Positions 1-9,880 of a stretch of DNA of 64,000 bases are shown here, one piece after another. The position numbers and the translations under genes are program-made. Below the pieces are notes generated by a model that saw only the letters and a list, made by a program, of their open reading frames with translations, ran no database searches and was not told the origin of the DNA. Origin of the DNA: Cryptomeria japonica (Eukaryota > Streptophyta > Pinopsida > Cupressales > Cupressaceae); assembly GCF_030272615.1 (NCBI RefSeq), contig NC_081406.1, positions 267,850,520 through 267,914,519 on the forward strand. The letters run 5' to 3'. Within the stretch, counting starts at the first letter, position 1; every line of letters begins with the position of its first letter.

Positions 1-1283
1 ATCTCACAATGTCCCTCAAACCAATGTTTTGCTCTCAGATCACTGAGCAAAATGGTTCAGGGATGGCAAATGCAAGAACGCGGAATGCTCCGATAGATTT
101 TTAGAATGAAATGTGTTAATGCAATAAACTAAATGATAAGATGACAAGATTAGTATGAATACTATCCTAGCATACTATATTTAGTCTATGATTGAACTAA
201 AATGATAAAGAAATTATTCTAAACATGCATATTTAGTCTAATTCCTTATTTAAAAGAGGCTAAATGATGAGCATATATGAAATGAGAAAGCTTGAATGTA
301 TTTGAGCATAAGTGTGATGCTACAAATTTGAAGGATGATTTAAAATGGAGGAATGAGAGCTCTATTTATAGCAAAAATAGGGCAATGGATGGTCAAGATT
401 GAATGGTTTAATCAAGGGTTGAGTTTGAAAGTTGGGGATCCATGTTTGTAATTGGCACCAATGAAATGGTGACAAGTGTCAACATAGGGTTGGGTTGAGA
501 GAAGGGGTTGGAGACATTGAATGCCTAAGAAGACCTCATGGTTATCTAGAGGCTAAGGGTCAAGTCTAAGTTAGGATTACCCACTGGATTAAGAGTTAAT
601 CCAAGGATAAACCTTTGTGCAAATGATTAAGAGATAATCATGGTCAAAGCATTAAAGGCCTGATGAGACCCTTGGATTGGATGAAGGTTGAGTCAAAACA
701 AATGTTTTAACCATGTAGGAGGGTTTGAGTTAACCATTAATGGTTATTGGAGACTTTGGGGATTAAGTGGTTGAAGGTTGAAAGCCTTCAATGGTTATCA
801 AAGACTTTTGAGGAATTTAGTGGTTGAAGGTTGAAAGCCTTTAATGGTTATCAAAGACTTTGAGGGTTTGAGAAGTGACCTCTTCTTGCTTAGGAATGTG
901 ACAAAGTTTAGAAGATGGGTTAGGCTAATTAGAAGTGATTAGAAGAGTCTAGAAGGGATTAGAAAGGGGTTTAGGAAGGCAAGTGGGAGATGTAGGATTT
1001 AATTGAAATAAAGTATTTCATTCAATTTGGTTGCAATTAAATAAATTAGATTTATTCAATTTAGGATAACTATTTAATTAAATTTGAATTTAATTAAAAG
1101 TGGATAGGGGGGATTTAATTGAATAAAATGATTTATTCATTAAATGGGTATAGTGAATTTAATTGAGCAATTTACTTAATTAAATAGAGGAATGCGGGTA
1201 ATTTAATTAAATTGAATTTAATCAAATAGAGAAATGAACATAAAATATTCATTTAGGAATATGGTCATTTTTATACGTCTACA
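1..1283 (-). repeat. 3' LTR of Gypsy-1, cut by window start
   Basis: Matches 23012-24294 base for base with about 17 substitutions and no length change. The minus-strand start TGTAGACG lies at 1283, directly after the PPT. About 145 bases of the other end are outside the window. The LTR contains an internal tandem duplication (about 764-870) with the phrase GGTTGAAGGTTGAAAGCC, and an A/T-rich stretch of AATTTAATTAAA words at 1010-1250 that would be upstream promoter sequence. Confidence 0.95.
362..370 (-). promoter_or_regulatory. LTR TATA box (Gypsy-1 3' LTR)
   Basis: TATAAATAG on the minus strand. The same word sits at the same place in the 5' LTR (23373-23381) and in the solo LTR (33371-33379, plus strand). 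This is the expected core promoter for the genomic RNA; in the 5' LTR copy transcription would start about 30 bases further on. Confidence 0.7.
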
Positions 1284-1297
1284 TTTTGCCCCTCTTT
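1284..1297 (-). promoter_or_regulatory. Polypurine tract of Gypsy-1
   Basis: Minus-strand AAAGAGGGGCAAAA directly before the 3' LTR start. The same tract precedes the LTRs of Gypsy-3 (38835-38847) and Gypsy-2 (45871-45883), which supports its role as the plus-strand DNA primer. Confidence 0.9.
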
Positions 1298-1648
1298 GAA
1301 GTGACGTGTGTGCACATGTTATTTTAAAGAAAATGATGCTTTATCATGATTTATGATCAAATGCAATTTTTGTGTCGCTCTTATGATTTGCCAGTCGTGC
1401 CCCAGATTTGATTTGATGTGTGATGCCCCAGATTCGATAGTTGATGGTGATGCCCCCTCGGGAGATGAATCAATATTTTGAAATTTTTTTGATTTAATTT
1501 GATGAGTTGCGTATGATGTGTATGATTTCGTGTATGTGAAATGTGTGCAAATTGATTCATCTCCCGATAAGTTATGAATGTTATGGTATAGGGGAGACCA
1601 CGACCATATTACAGGTCCATTTGGCTAACCCTAATTTCATTTTCCTCC

Positions 1649-1657
1649 TATAAAAGG
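1649..1657 (+). promoter_or_regulatory. TATA box of antisense PMD gene, copy 1
   Basis: TATAAAAGG lies 81 bases before the ATG of PMD exon 1. Copy 2 has TATATAAGG also 81 bases before its ATG, and copy 3 has TATATATGG 104 bases before. A TATA box at this place in three diverged copies supports an internal promoter facing away from the 3' LTR. Confidence 0.65.
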
Positions 1658-1729
1658 GGAAAAGGGCTTGAATTAGATTCATTTGTGCTTTGTTGACTTT
1701 GGAGAAAGAGAATTTGGTCTGCAGATAAA

Positions 1730-1804
1730 ATGCCTATTCCGTATCATAGACACCGTTTCGAGCGCGTTCGGATGTACCGGAGACCTGCAGCGCGTGGACC
1801 ACTA
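1730..1804 (+). CDS. PMD gene copy 1, exon 1 (25 codons)
   Basis: ATG followed by 25 open codons beginning MPIPYHRHRFERV and ending GPL, then a GTAAGT donor at 1805. The peptide is short and basic with no recognised domain. Evidence that it is a real exon: copy 2 (47009-47083) and copy 3 (38361-38435) have an ATG exon of exactly 25 codons at the same place, sharing the pattern P-[IV/Y] near the start, HR[FL]E at residues 8-11 and P at 24, each followed by GTAAGT or GTATGT. In all three a phase-0 acceptor then opens the PMD exon. This exon has no stop. Splicing is inferred; no transcript data are available here. Confidence 0.7.
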
Positions 1805-1892
1805 GTAAGTCAACATTTTTGACCCCCATTTTGACTTTTCATTTTGTCATTTTTAGTCATTTTTTTGATTTCAAAGTTTGGGTTTAACAGTT

Positions 1893-2349
1893 TAGCGCGT
1901 CTAGGGCGTAGATTAGCACATACAAAGTTTAGAGTAGCGCATCGAGTTAAATTTTAGGGGTCGCGTCTGAAATAGATAGGATAGCGCATAAAAGAAATAG
2001 GCTAGTGCGTGTAGGTAGAATAGTGCATGGTAGCCGTCGAGTAGCGTGTCAGGTCAATAGGTTAGCGCATAGGGTAGACCTAGTGCATAGGGGTCGCAGG
2101 GGTTCAAATAGGTAAGGGGGTTTAGCGCGTAGGGTTAACCTAGCACATAGGGCCAAATGGGTAGCGCCTAGGAGGTGTAGATTAGCGTGTAGAGTCAGTC
2201 TAGTGCATATGGTAGGTTAGGTGGCGCATGGGGGGAAAATTTTAGTGCGTAGAGTCAGTCTAGCGCATAGGGTAAATAGATTAGCATGTAGAAAAGATAG
2301 CCGAGCGCATGGGGGTTTTTTAGCGCATTGGGTATCTATTTTAGTACAT
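1893..2349 (+). repeat. TAGCGCAT array in PMD intron, 60-bp higher-order period
   Basis: About 21 copies of an octamer close to TAGCGCAT (variants TAGTGCAT, TAGCGCGT, TAGCACAT). From 1982 on the starts are 1982, 2003, 2021, 2042, 2063, 2081, 2123, 2141, 2162, 2183, 2201, 2222, 2243, 2261, 2282, 2303, 2321, 2342. Gaps are 18 or 21 (once 42), forming a repeating 21+21+18 = 60-bp unit. All starts from 1982 share one phase modulo 3. Reading GCGCAT as two codons gives Ala-His every six or seven residues. Confidence 0.9.
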
Positions 2350-2550
2350 CTGGAAAAATTTTGCGAGATGAGCCAATTTGAAAATTTGATTTGGTCTGTC
2401 TATCATGATTTTATGCTTTTGTCCAATATGAGTGTTGATATAACTTGTTTTGATTTACGATTTTCCAAGTTATGTATAGATATCAATGTGTTGTGTTTGA
2501 TCAAAATATGATTTGTTTGCATGTTCTGTTTCAAGTTCAATGTGTGAAGC

Positions 2551-2725
2551 CTGAGTTGTGTTACAAGTTGATATGGGTTGGAAACTTGAGTTGTGTTACA
2601 AGCTGATATGGGTGGGAAACTTGAGTTGTTTTACAAGTTTATCTGATTTTGGAGACTTGAGTTGTGTTACAAGTTTTGATATGGTTTTTGAGAACTTGAG
2701 TTGTTTTACAAGTTGATATGAAATG
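2551..2725 (+). repeat. Five-copy tandem repeat in PMD intron
   Basis: Five units of 34-39 bp, each with the core TTGAGTTGTGTTACAAG followed by TTGATATGG or a variant. No coding or structural role is visible. Confidence 0.85.
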
Positions 2726-2845
2726 ATAGGATTTTGAACTTTGATATAGATGAGCAAATTGTTTCATGTTGTTGATGTAAGTTTGATAATGATATCTTTG
2801 TTTTGATGTGGAAATTGATATTGGATTTATTTTGCTTGTTGACAG

Positions 2846-4792
2846 GAGCGATTGGGTGTGGTCCAGTCACGGGAGAGATTTCCCAGACCATGGACATTGA
2901 TACCACAATTGTCGTAGGCTGATCTGGACATTATCGAGAGATGTGGATTGACTTCTCTCTTGGATATGCTTCAGTTCACTGTGAACCGGGGGCTATTGAC
3001 AGCACTTGCGGAGAGGTGGCACAGTGATACGAACACCTTCCATTTTGCCACGGGAGAGATGACAGTCACACTAGAGGACTGTTACCGAATTCTGCGCATC
3101 CCTGTAGTAGGGGCACTACTACCCTACGAGCAGTCAGAGGAGGGTGGTACAGAGGCACTGTGCCATATTTTTCATGATGATACCGTCTACGGCTATGAGA
3201 TCCCATGGCAGGAGTTTTTGGACTTAGATTATGCACCACTGCCATCCGTATTAGCAGGGTTCATTGGTGGATTCCTTTGTCCTGGTCGTAGGTCAAAGGG
3301 ATTCTCGGTGGGATGGGGGTTGGTTTTGGAGGAGATGGTCACTCAGGGCTGGAGGTTTGCATGGGGGTCAGCTATGCTGGCCCATTTATACAGGGGTCTG
3401 CATGAGGTAGTATACCTCAGTTACGGTAGTTTGTCAGCTGGCGTGACCTTATTACAGGTATGGTGCTGGGAGCACATTCCAGCAATGAGGCCACTAGCAG
3501 ACAGGGACAAGCCCGTAGGATGTGCATATACCTACAGATACAGGGGTCTAGTTGTCCAGCACAAGCTGGGCAAACTAGAGCACTGGAGGAGGGTTCTTGA
3601 TGACATTGATACGGTCACCTGGCGACTGTATACAGGATGTGAGGTATGGGCCGAGGATGGGCTGGAGATGCCCTTTGTATTTATGACCAGGTACCTGATT
3701 GGGAGGACCCCATTCATGATTGAGCAGTTTGTGGTGACCCAAGTTTTGAGGTAGTTTGGGTGCCAGCAGGGTATTCCTCAGGGAGCGTGCCTATATGCAC
3801 GGCGGCAGCAGGACATGGCTGATTGGGGGCCGACCATTGATAGTGTTGTGGCGGTGGAGGAGTTTGTGGGGTTGGCCGAGCAGATATGGGACTATGCCCC
3901 AGAGATTCAGGATGCAGGTATGACAGATGAGTTTGCTCGATTGTTTGTTGCACGGGCGGTGGCCAAGATATCTAATCCTAAGGAGATGAGGCCATCGTTT
4001 GATTCGGATGAGGAGGAGGGAGACGGGGGAGATGATGGAGATGATGGGGATGATGGAGGAGGAGGACGAGGGAGAGGAGCCAGAGGTAGGTGGGGAGATA
4101 GAGGGAGGAGAAGGGATAGAGGTGTGGAGAGAGTAGTGAGGCAGGGGAGGATAGATAGAGGGAGAGGGGGATTGGCTACTGGAGCTGGCGGAGAGGGGAG
4201 AGTGGGGGAGGTGCTAGCTGTAGTGGGTGGTACAGAGGAGGCTATGCGACCAGCTCAGAGGAGGAGGACAGATGTGCTCCCACCTCCAGCACCGAGGACA
4301 GGCCGAGTGGGAGGGGTTCCTCCAGCATAGGTACCACTATGGGTTCAGATCCCTGGTCATATGAAGGATGCACAGATCTGGACTCTACAGGTGACCGTTC
4401 AGCAGTTGCAGGCACAGATTTTGACCTATCAGCGGCAGATTTCTCAGTTGACCACTGAGCGAGATACCGAGATAGAGTGGCGGGGACGAGCAGAGGAGGT
4501 GGTGTCGAGCATGTAGAGAGCAGCGGCGGGTGGTCCGATGAGAGACACCCTGAGAGAGTTGGTGCTGAGAGCCCAGGAGGTGGAGTATTATAGGTGACAC
4601 CATGAGGTGGCAGTACCCAGGGACCGACGAGTACAGAGTTTTGCACAGTTGAGATCCAACCGATCTCGAGCTACTGGGTCACGGTCTGAGAGCCGAGGTG
4701 TTACGGGGCCACCGAGACAGGACCCTCCTAGAGATCCAGGGGCGGGTGCATCTGGAGCGAGACCATCTCTGTCAGGGGATAGTCATACTTGA
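2846..4792 (+). pseudogene. PMD gene copy 1, exon 2: plant mobile domain + acidic/Gly-Arg tract + coiled coil
   Basis: Starts in phase 0 after TTGACAG. Residues to about 300 form a plant mobile domain (PMD, the family of Arabidopsis MAIN and MAIL1, also known from transposons): ALAERWHSDTNTFHF, then GEMTVTLEDCYRILRIP, then GFIGGFLC and MTRYLIGR. Next come a segment with SNPKEMRPSF, a Glu/Asp-Gly run, an Arg-Gly-rich stretch (about 4060-4200) and a Gln-rich coiled coil (about 4380-4600). The frame is closed by TAG at 2915, 3752, 4328 and 4514 and TGA at 4595; most fit loss of Gln (CAG) or Arg (CGA). After about 4600 a second frame looks more coil-like, so a frameshift is likely. It converges with gag-pol. 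The PMD call is firm; its role in the element is unknown. Confidence 0.85.
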
Positions 4793-5951
4793 GAGACATG
4801 GTCTCTGTTGTATTTTTGAGCATTGTATTCTTTGTGCTGGACACAGTTTTGACACATTTTGTACGTTTGGATCATTTTTGAGATATATGTATGTGGCACC
4901 ATTTTTTTATCATGTGATGTGTTTATATGGATGCATGTTATGTGGGTTACCTTTTTATGATGATGCAATGCTTTAAATAGATGATATAATGTATGATACA
5001 GGATGTATGTTTTTATATGCTGTGAGATGTATCTTGAAAATGAGATGTATGTTTTGATATGCAACTAAATGTAAAATGATATGTAATGATTTTAAAATGA
5101 AATGCAAACATGTTAAAATGATATGGAAACATGCGTAAATGATATGCAACTAATGTTTTTGGAGCATCCTCATTTTGCATTTGCCATCAGATATAGCCAT
5201 TCGTTTGCTTTCTTTGTAGATATCATCATTGCGCATTGATTTGTTTAGGATATGTTAAAAATTTATACAAGCATAATGGTATAATTGAACTGTAATGACC
5301 TGAGAAAAATTTACATGATTTTTGATTTTGCAAGATAGCACAAGCGTCAAGGTATAATTGAACCAGGACGACCTGAGTGCGTATTGCGTAAACAAACAAG
5401 ATTTGATCATTTATATGCGTGAAGTGGAATTAGGCCTTCAGTGATATTCGATGTATCATGTCTTGAGGCATGTATTCACACAGTACAAGTGATCGCCTCC
5501 CAGATAGAAGACTAAGAAAATATTGGAAGTTCCCCTTGACCTCTAGTTGTGAAGCATTTAGTGAGACAAGGAAGAGAATCCAAAAATTCAAAAAGTTCAA
5601 AAATGCAAAACTAGTCAAGACTTTATGCAAGAATGCAACATTTAGTACTTCAGAAAATCATCTAGCCTTGGTATTTTTGTGAATTGTTTTGTTTTGGTTT
5701 TTGCGATGAAACGTAGTTTTGGTTGTTGGATGTCATGCTTCTGAGTTTTTGCAATAGTTGTGATGTCTTGAATGTTTGCAAGTTTTTGAATAAGTTAATG
5801 CCCCTAGCTGAGTGTGCCTCTTGATATGATCATGTACAGTGATTTCCAAGCCATGGTGGGATGTGGTAAGAGGATATATGTAGACAAATCAGGATAGTGA
5901 CTACGCTAAGTATGTCCTGAATGGATAGGTGCTAAGTGTCGGTCGATGGCC
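4793..5951. other. 3' flank of PMD copy 1 and spacer towards pol
   Basis: No convincing gene. AT-rich with many ATGATATG-like words (4950-5160). A short direct repeat occurs twice (about 5277-5300 and 5349-5375: GGTATAATTGAAC followed some bases later by GACCTGAG). It probably contains the 3' ends of the convergent PMD and pol transcripts. Confidence 0.5.
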
Positions 5952-5956
5952 GATAG
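5952..5956. repeat. Target-site duplication of Copia-1, left
   Basis: GATAG, repeated exactly at 12016-12020 on the other side of Copia-1. Confidence 0.95.
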
Positions 5957-6274
5957 TGTAGGATTTGAGAAATACAAATCCACATAACCCAAAAGAAACC
6001 TGCATGCAAGAAACCTGTCACAGAGAAAGAGAGAGAACGAATACAAGGGTTTTGGCTCTGACAAAGAGAAAAGGTGTATTATCAGAGAAAAATGAATCAA
6101 GAATATGAATAATACAAGAGATCAATCCTTATAAAGGAGATCAACACCAAAAGGAAAACCTAACCCTAAGGTGTGAGCATTTAATAATTAAATATTAATT
6201 ATTAAATGACTAATGTATGCATAAAGAGAAATCTTAAGAGGAGAGCAAAGTTAATTAATTACTTTACTCTAACA
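5957..6274 (-). repeat. 3' LTR of Copia-1
   Basis: 318 bp, identical by eye to 11698-12015. In the minus sense it starts TGTTAGAG and ends CCTACA. It contains a short A/T palindrome (TTAATAATTAAATATTAATT) near 6182 and a TTTATAAGG possible TATA box. Confidence 0.95.
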
Positions 6275-6285
6275 CCCCCCCTTAA
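6275..6285 (-). promoter_or_regulatory. Polypurine tract of Copia-1
   Basis: Minus-strand CTTAAGGGGGGG directly before the 3' LTR start TGTTAGAG. Confidence 0.9.
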
Positions 6286-6508
6286 GATGAGCTACAATGC
6301 AGCTACAAACAATGTAGAAGAAAGCAAAGGAACTACAATGCAAAAGAGGGTCCCAGCAACAAGGCCTGATGAGGTACCCGAATACAAGAAAATCTCTATA
6401 AAGCGGAGTAAAGGAGAAAACCCAGTGGGAAAAAACTCCTCTCCAAAAAGAGATAAAGAATCATGCTGAAAAGAAAACATGAAGGAACATGAAGGAAGGA
6501 AGGCCTCA

Positions 6509-7171
6509 CTAAGACCCCCCAAGGACAACTTCCTTCACCCCAAGCATTGAGCGCAACTGAAGATAGCGCGGAGATGCCAAAGGTTTAGTGAAGATGTCTG
6601 CAACCTGCTCCTCTGTAGGAATATACTCCAAGATGAGAGAACCATCCTGAATCAACTGTCTGATGAAGTGCATGTGGATTTCAATATGCTTTGTCCGCTG
6701 ATGCTCCACTGGGTTGCGAGAAATGTGAATGGCACTCTGGTTGTCACACCAAAGAATAGTGGGACAATCTGGAGGAAACCCAAACTCTGTCATCGATTGC
6801 CGAAGCCATAAAACCTCCTGACTGGCTAACACTGCTGCACGGTACTCAGCCTCAGTAGATGATAATGCAATAGCAGATTGCTTCTTGCAAGACCATGTGA
6901 TAGGACCAGAACCAAGGCAAAAAACGAAGCCAGAAGTAGACTTCCGATCATTGACATCACCAGCCCAATCGGAGTCAGTGAAGCCAATGATGTGAGGGGA
7001 TCCTGAAGAGTAGTGAATGCCATAATGTGTGGTGCCCCGAATATATCTCAAAATACGTTTGGCTGCTTGCCAATGGCTCTCATGAGGATCATGGGAGAAC
7101 CGAGAGACAAGGCCAACCGCAAAGGAAAGATCAGGACGAGAATGTGTCAGGTACAACAGACTGCCAACCAA
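6509..7171 (-). CDS. pol: Copia-1 pol, C-terminal part: end of RT and RNase H
   Basis: Continues the polyprotein after the TAG at 7172-7174 in the same frame. It opens with LVGSLLYLTHSRPDLSFAVG, the usual end of a Copia reverse transcriptase. Ribonuclease H follows, with TDSDWAG, ALSSTEAEY and WCDNQSAIHI carrying the acidic catalytic residues, then HQRTKHIEI and DIFTKPL typical of the Copia pol end. RNase H removes the RNA strand after reverse transcription. The 220 codons include no further defect. Position 7172 normally reads Gln (RQLVGSLLYL), so CAG to TAG is the simplest explanation. Confidence 0.95.
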   Translation of the reverse strand: MVGSLLYLTHSRPDLSFAVGLVSRFSHDPHESHWQAAKRILRYIRGTTHYGIHYSSGSPHIIGFTDSDWAGDVNDRKSTSGFVFCLGSGPITWSCKKQSAIALSSTEAEYRAAVLASQEVLWLRQSMTEFGFPPDCPTILWCDNQSAIHISRNPVEHQRTKHIEIHMHFIRQLIQDGSLILEYIPTEEQVADIFTKPLASPRYLQLRSMLGVKEVVLGGS

Positions 7172-9880
7172 CTACCTGTATAAAGTGGGGTCTACTGAAG
7201 GAGTAGAGCACAAAACAACACCTGACTGAAATGGAGTGGGGGCAGACTTGCAATCAAGCATGCCAAATCGCTGAAGCATATCAAGAGCATACTTCTCCTG
7301 AAAAATGGAAATCCCATCCGAAGACTGAATAACCTGTAGACCCAGAAAGAAGTGCAAGAGACCAAGATCGGTCATCTCAAACTGCTCCATCAAAGCTCTC
7401 TGAACACTCTGAATCATGGAGGATGAGCTACCTGTAATGATGAGATCATCTACATATAGCACTAGAATCAAAAGATCACCCTCCTGACACTGAATATAGA
7501 CTGTGTGATCGGAATGACAGCGTGTGAAGTGCGAGGAAAGCAAGAAGGAGTCCATCTTCTCATACCAAGCCCTGGGGGCTTGTTTGAGACCATACAATGA
7601 ACGTCGAAGTCTGCAAACCAAAGAAGTGTCCTGCACAAAACCCTGAGGTTGCTCCATATAGATCTCCTCATGTAGGTCTCCATGCAAGAAGGCACTCTTC
7701 ACATCCATCTGAAACACTGTCCATCCCTGTGAAGCTGCAAGTGAAAGTACCAGGCGTATAGAATTCATCTTGGCGACAGGAGCAAAGGTCTCAGAGTAGT
7801 CAATACCCTCTATCTGAGAAAACCCCTTCGCAACAAGACGGGCCTTATACTTATCAATAGAACCATCTGCAGCATACTTGGTACGATACACCCACTTGCA
7901 CCGAACCAACTTTCTTCCCTTAGGAAGAGGACAAAGATCCCAAGTATGATTCTTCATCAAAGAAGAATACTCCTCATCCATGGCCCTATCCCACTCTGGG
8001 TGTCCTGTCGCCTCTAAAAACTTTTGAGGATCATCTGAAAGGGTATGACTCAAAAGACTAGAACCAGATGTCTGAGCACGAGTGCGACGAGTATCTGAAG
8101 GATCACCTGCCAAAGAACCAGCTGCATCAACAGTATCACAGGCCCACTTCGGCAAAGACGGAGCAACTGGTGGTGGTGGAGATGGTGGATCATGATCTAC
8201 ATCATCCTCAAGAGATAAGTAATCCTCAAGAGATGAAGAGGAAGGAGTAGGCAATGAGGGAGAAGCTGGTGATGGAGAATCCATCTGAGGATAGCACTCA
8301 TCAAACTGGACATCCCGCCGAAACAAGACCTCTCTGGAATCAGGATCAAACAACCTGTATGCCTTAACATCCTCACAGTAGCCAACAAATATGAGTGGTC
8401 GGCTCTTCCTCTCCATGGCTATCCACTGAGCATCAGGAATAAATGCCCAAGCCTCACTACCAAAAACTCGGAATGTAGAAACATCAGGCTTGACATGGGT
8501 CCAAGCCTCCTCAGGAGTCATATGTCGTAATGCCTTATGGGGCATCCGGTTCTGAATATAATTGGCACAATTGACTGCCTCAGCCCAAAATGAAGAACTC
8601 ATAGCTCGAGACTGTATCATACAATTTGCCATCTCCCGTAAGGTTCTGTTCTTTCTCTCAGCAACACCATTCTGTTGAGGGGTATAAGGAACTGTAAACT
8701 GATGCTGTAAACCATGCTCAGTGCAAAAATCTCTGAAAGCCTGATTTACATACTCCCCCCCATTATCTGTGTGTATCCTCCTGATAGAAAGTCCAGATTG
8801 CTTCTCCACAAATGTCTTAAACTTCCTGAAAGAGTCAAAGACATCAGACTTGTACTTAAGAAAGTACACCCATGTACGTCTGGAGAAGTCATCAATAAAA
8901 GTGAGTACATAACGGGCCCCTAAAAAAGGAGTCGAAAAGGACATAAGATCACTGTGTACCAACTCTAGGGCTGCCCTAGCACGAGAGGCTCGACCCTTAG
9001 GAAAAGGATCTCGATGATGTTTGCCAAGGACACAACCATGACATACACCATCTGTACAAGAAATCTGTGGAAGCCCAATCACAAGTGCCTGTGTACTCAT
9101 CTGCTGTAGATATCTGTAATTGACATGACCAAAATGCTCATGCCAAAGCCTGCTCACTGAATCTGCATGTGCTATAAGAGAGGAACCAACAGTGTCTGAA
9201 CTCTCAAAGCCATCAAAACTATATAAGTGAGATGCAGAATCCACACTCCCAGTAGCCACAACCAAGTCAGGATCATGAAGATCTCGAATAACCACATCAT
9301 GTGGAGAGAACTCAACTGTCTTACCAGAGCCAGAGTGGCAAATCTGATAAACAGATAGAAGGTTTGTCGAAATGTCAGGAACCAAAAGCACATCCTGAAG
9401 ACAACCACCATCCAATGAAACAGTACCAGAACCCTGAACGGAAAGTTGTGCTGAGTCACCAACTGCAATATGTCGAGTGCCTGTAGGAGCAAGAGCGGTG
9501 ACCAAATCCTGTGTGTGTGTCATATGGTGAGAGGCACCAGAATCTAGAATCCAAGTGGATGCTGAGGACAATGCTCGTGCAGAAAGAGCATGACCTTTCC
9601 CTGTGGGCTGTGAAGGAGGCTGTGGTGCACTGATATTATGCTGCTGCATGGCTTCCTCCAAAGCCTCTAAACATTTCCAACACCTGGAAATGGGATGTCC
9701 TTCCTTGCCACAAAAACTGCAAGGATCACCTGATTTCTTCTTAGTCTTGGAGGAAGACTCACCAGACTTTGAAGATTTGCCCTGTTTAGAATTGAATTGT
9801 GGTTTTGAATCAGACTTAGGTGGTGGCTTGGAGGGATTCTCACTAGCCTCTGAATCTTTCTTAGGCTTTGGTTTCTGCTT
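7172..9880 (-). CDS. pol: Copia-1 pol: zinc knuckle, protease, integrase, reverse transcriptase
   Basis: Open from the codon after TAG 9881-9883 to TAG 7172-7174. Domains in order: nucleocapsid knuckle CSFCGKEGHPISRC (about 9695-9735); aspartic protease WILDSGASHHMT (about 9520-9560); the GAG-pre-integrase zinc module with LWHEHFGHVNYRYL and CHGCVLGKHHRDPF; integrase core with LVHSDLMSF, HTDNGGEYVN and QQNGVAERKNRT (D-D-E); RT with [50 protein letters not shown] and the active site LYVDDLI (about 7440-7460). All catalytic motifs are present. A Ser/Pro-rich linker separates integrase and RT, as usual in Copia. Same frame as gag and RNase H. Confidence 0.96.
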   Translation of the reverse strand, partial: KQKPKPKKDSEASENPSKPPPKSDSKPQFNSKQGKSSKSGESSSKTKKKSGDPCSFCGKEGHPISRCWKCLEALEEAMQQHNISAPQPPSQPTGKGHALSARALSSASTWILDSGASHHMTHTQDLVTALAPTGTRHIAVGDSAQLSVQGSGTVSLDGGCLQDVLLVPDISTNLLSVYQICHSGSGKTVEFSPHDVVIRDLHDPDLVVATGSVDSASHLYSFDGFESSDTVGSSLIAHADSVSRLWHEHFGHVNYRYLQQMSTQALVIGLPQISCTDGVCHGCVLGKHHRDPFPKGRASRARAALELVHSDLMSFSTPFLGARYVLTFIDDFSRRTWVYFLKYKSDVFDSFRKFKTFVEKQSGLSIRRIHTDNGGEYVNQAFRDFCTEHGLQHQFTVPYTPQQNGVAERKNRTLREMANCMIQSRAMSSSFWAEAVNCANYIQNRMPHKALRHMTPEEAWTHVKPDVSTFRVFGSEAWAFIPDAQWIAMERKSRPLIFVGYCEDVKAYRLFDPDSREVLFRRDVQFDECYPQMDSPSPASPSLPTPSSSSLEDYLSLEDDVDHDPPSPPPPVAPSLPKWACDTVDAAGSLAGDPSDTRRTRAQTSGSSLLSHTLSDDPQKFLEATGHPEWDRAMDEEYSSLMKNHTWDLCPLPKGRKLVRCKWVYRTKYAADGSIDKYKARLVAKGFSQIEGIDYSETFAPVAKMNSIRLVLSLAASQGWTVFQMDVKSAFLHGDLHEEIYMEQPQGFVQDTSLVCRLRRSLYGLKQAPRAWYEKMDSFLLSSHFTRCHSDHTVYIQCQEGDLLILVLYVDDLIITGSSSSMIQSVQRALMEQFEMTDLGLLHFFLGLQVIQSSDGISIFQEKYALDMLQRFGMLDCKSAPTPFQSGVVLCSTPSVDPTLYR

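Larger units (their letters stand above)
1805..2845 (+). other. Intron 1 of PMD gene copy 1
   Basis: Runs from GTAAGT to TTGACAG; both junctions are phase 0. It holds two tandem arrays (1893-2349 and 2551-2725), listed separately. It is antisense to the Gypsy-1 genomic RNA, so it would not be spliced from that RNA and could be kept through retrotransposition. Confidence 0.65.

Noticed and set aside
1893-2349. CRISPR-like periodic array
   Set aside because: Repeats are 8-bp words with 10-13 bp spacers in a plant retroelement; no long direct repeats, no cas genes.
2948-3754. PMD ORF as a functional host gene (MAIN/MAIL-like)
   Set aside because: It lies between PPT and pol of a retroelement, is repeated in the same place in two other elements, and is broken by stops.
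4785-5064. Minus-strand ORF rich in His, Tyr and Lys
   Set aside because: Low-complexity ATGATATG sequence in the 3' flank of PMD copy 1.
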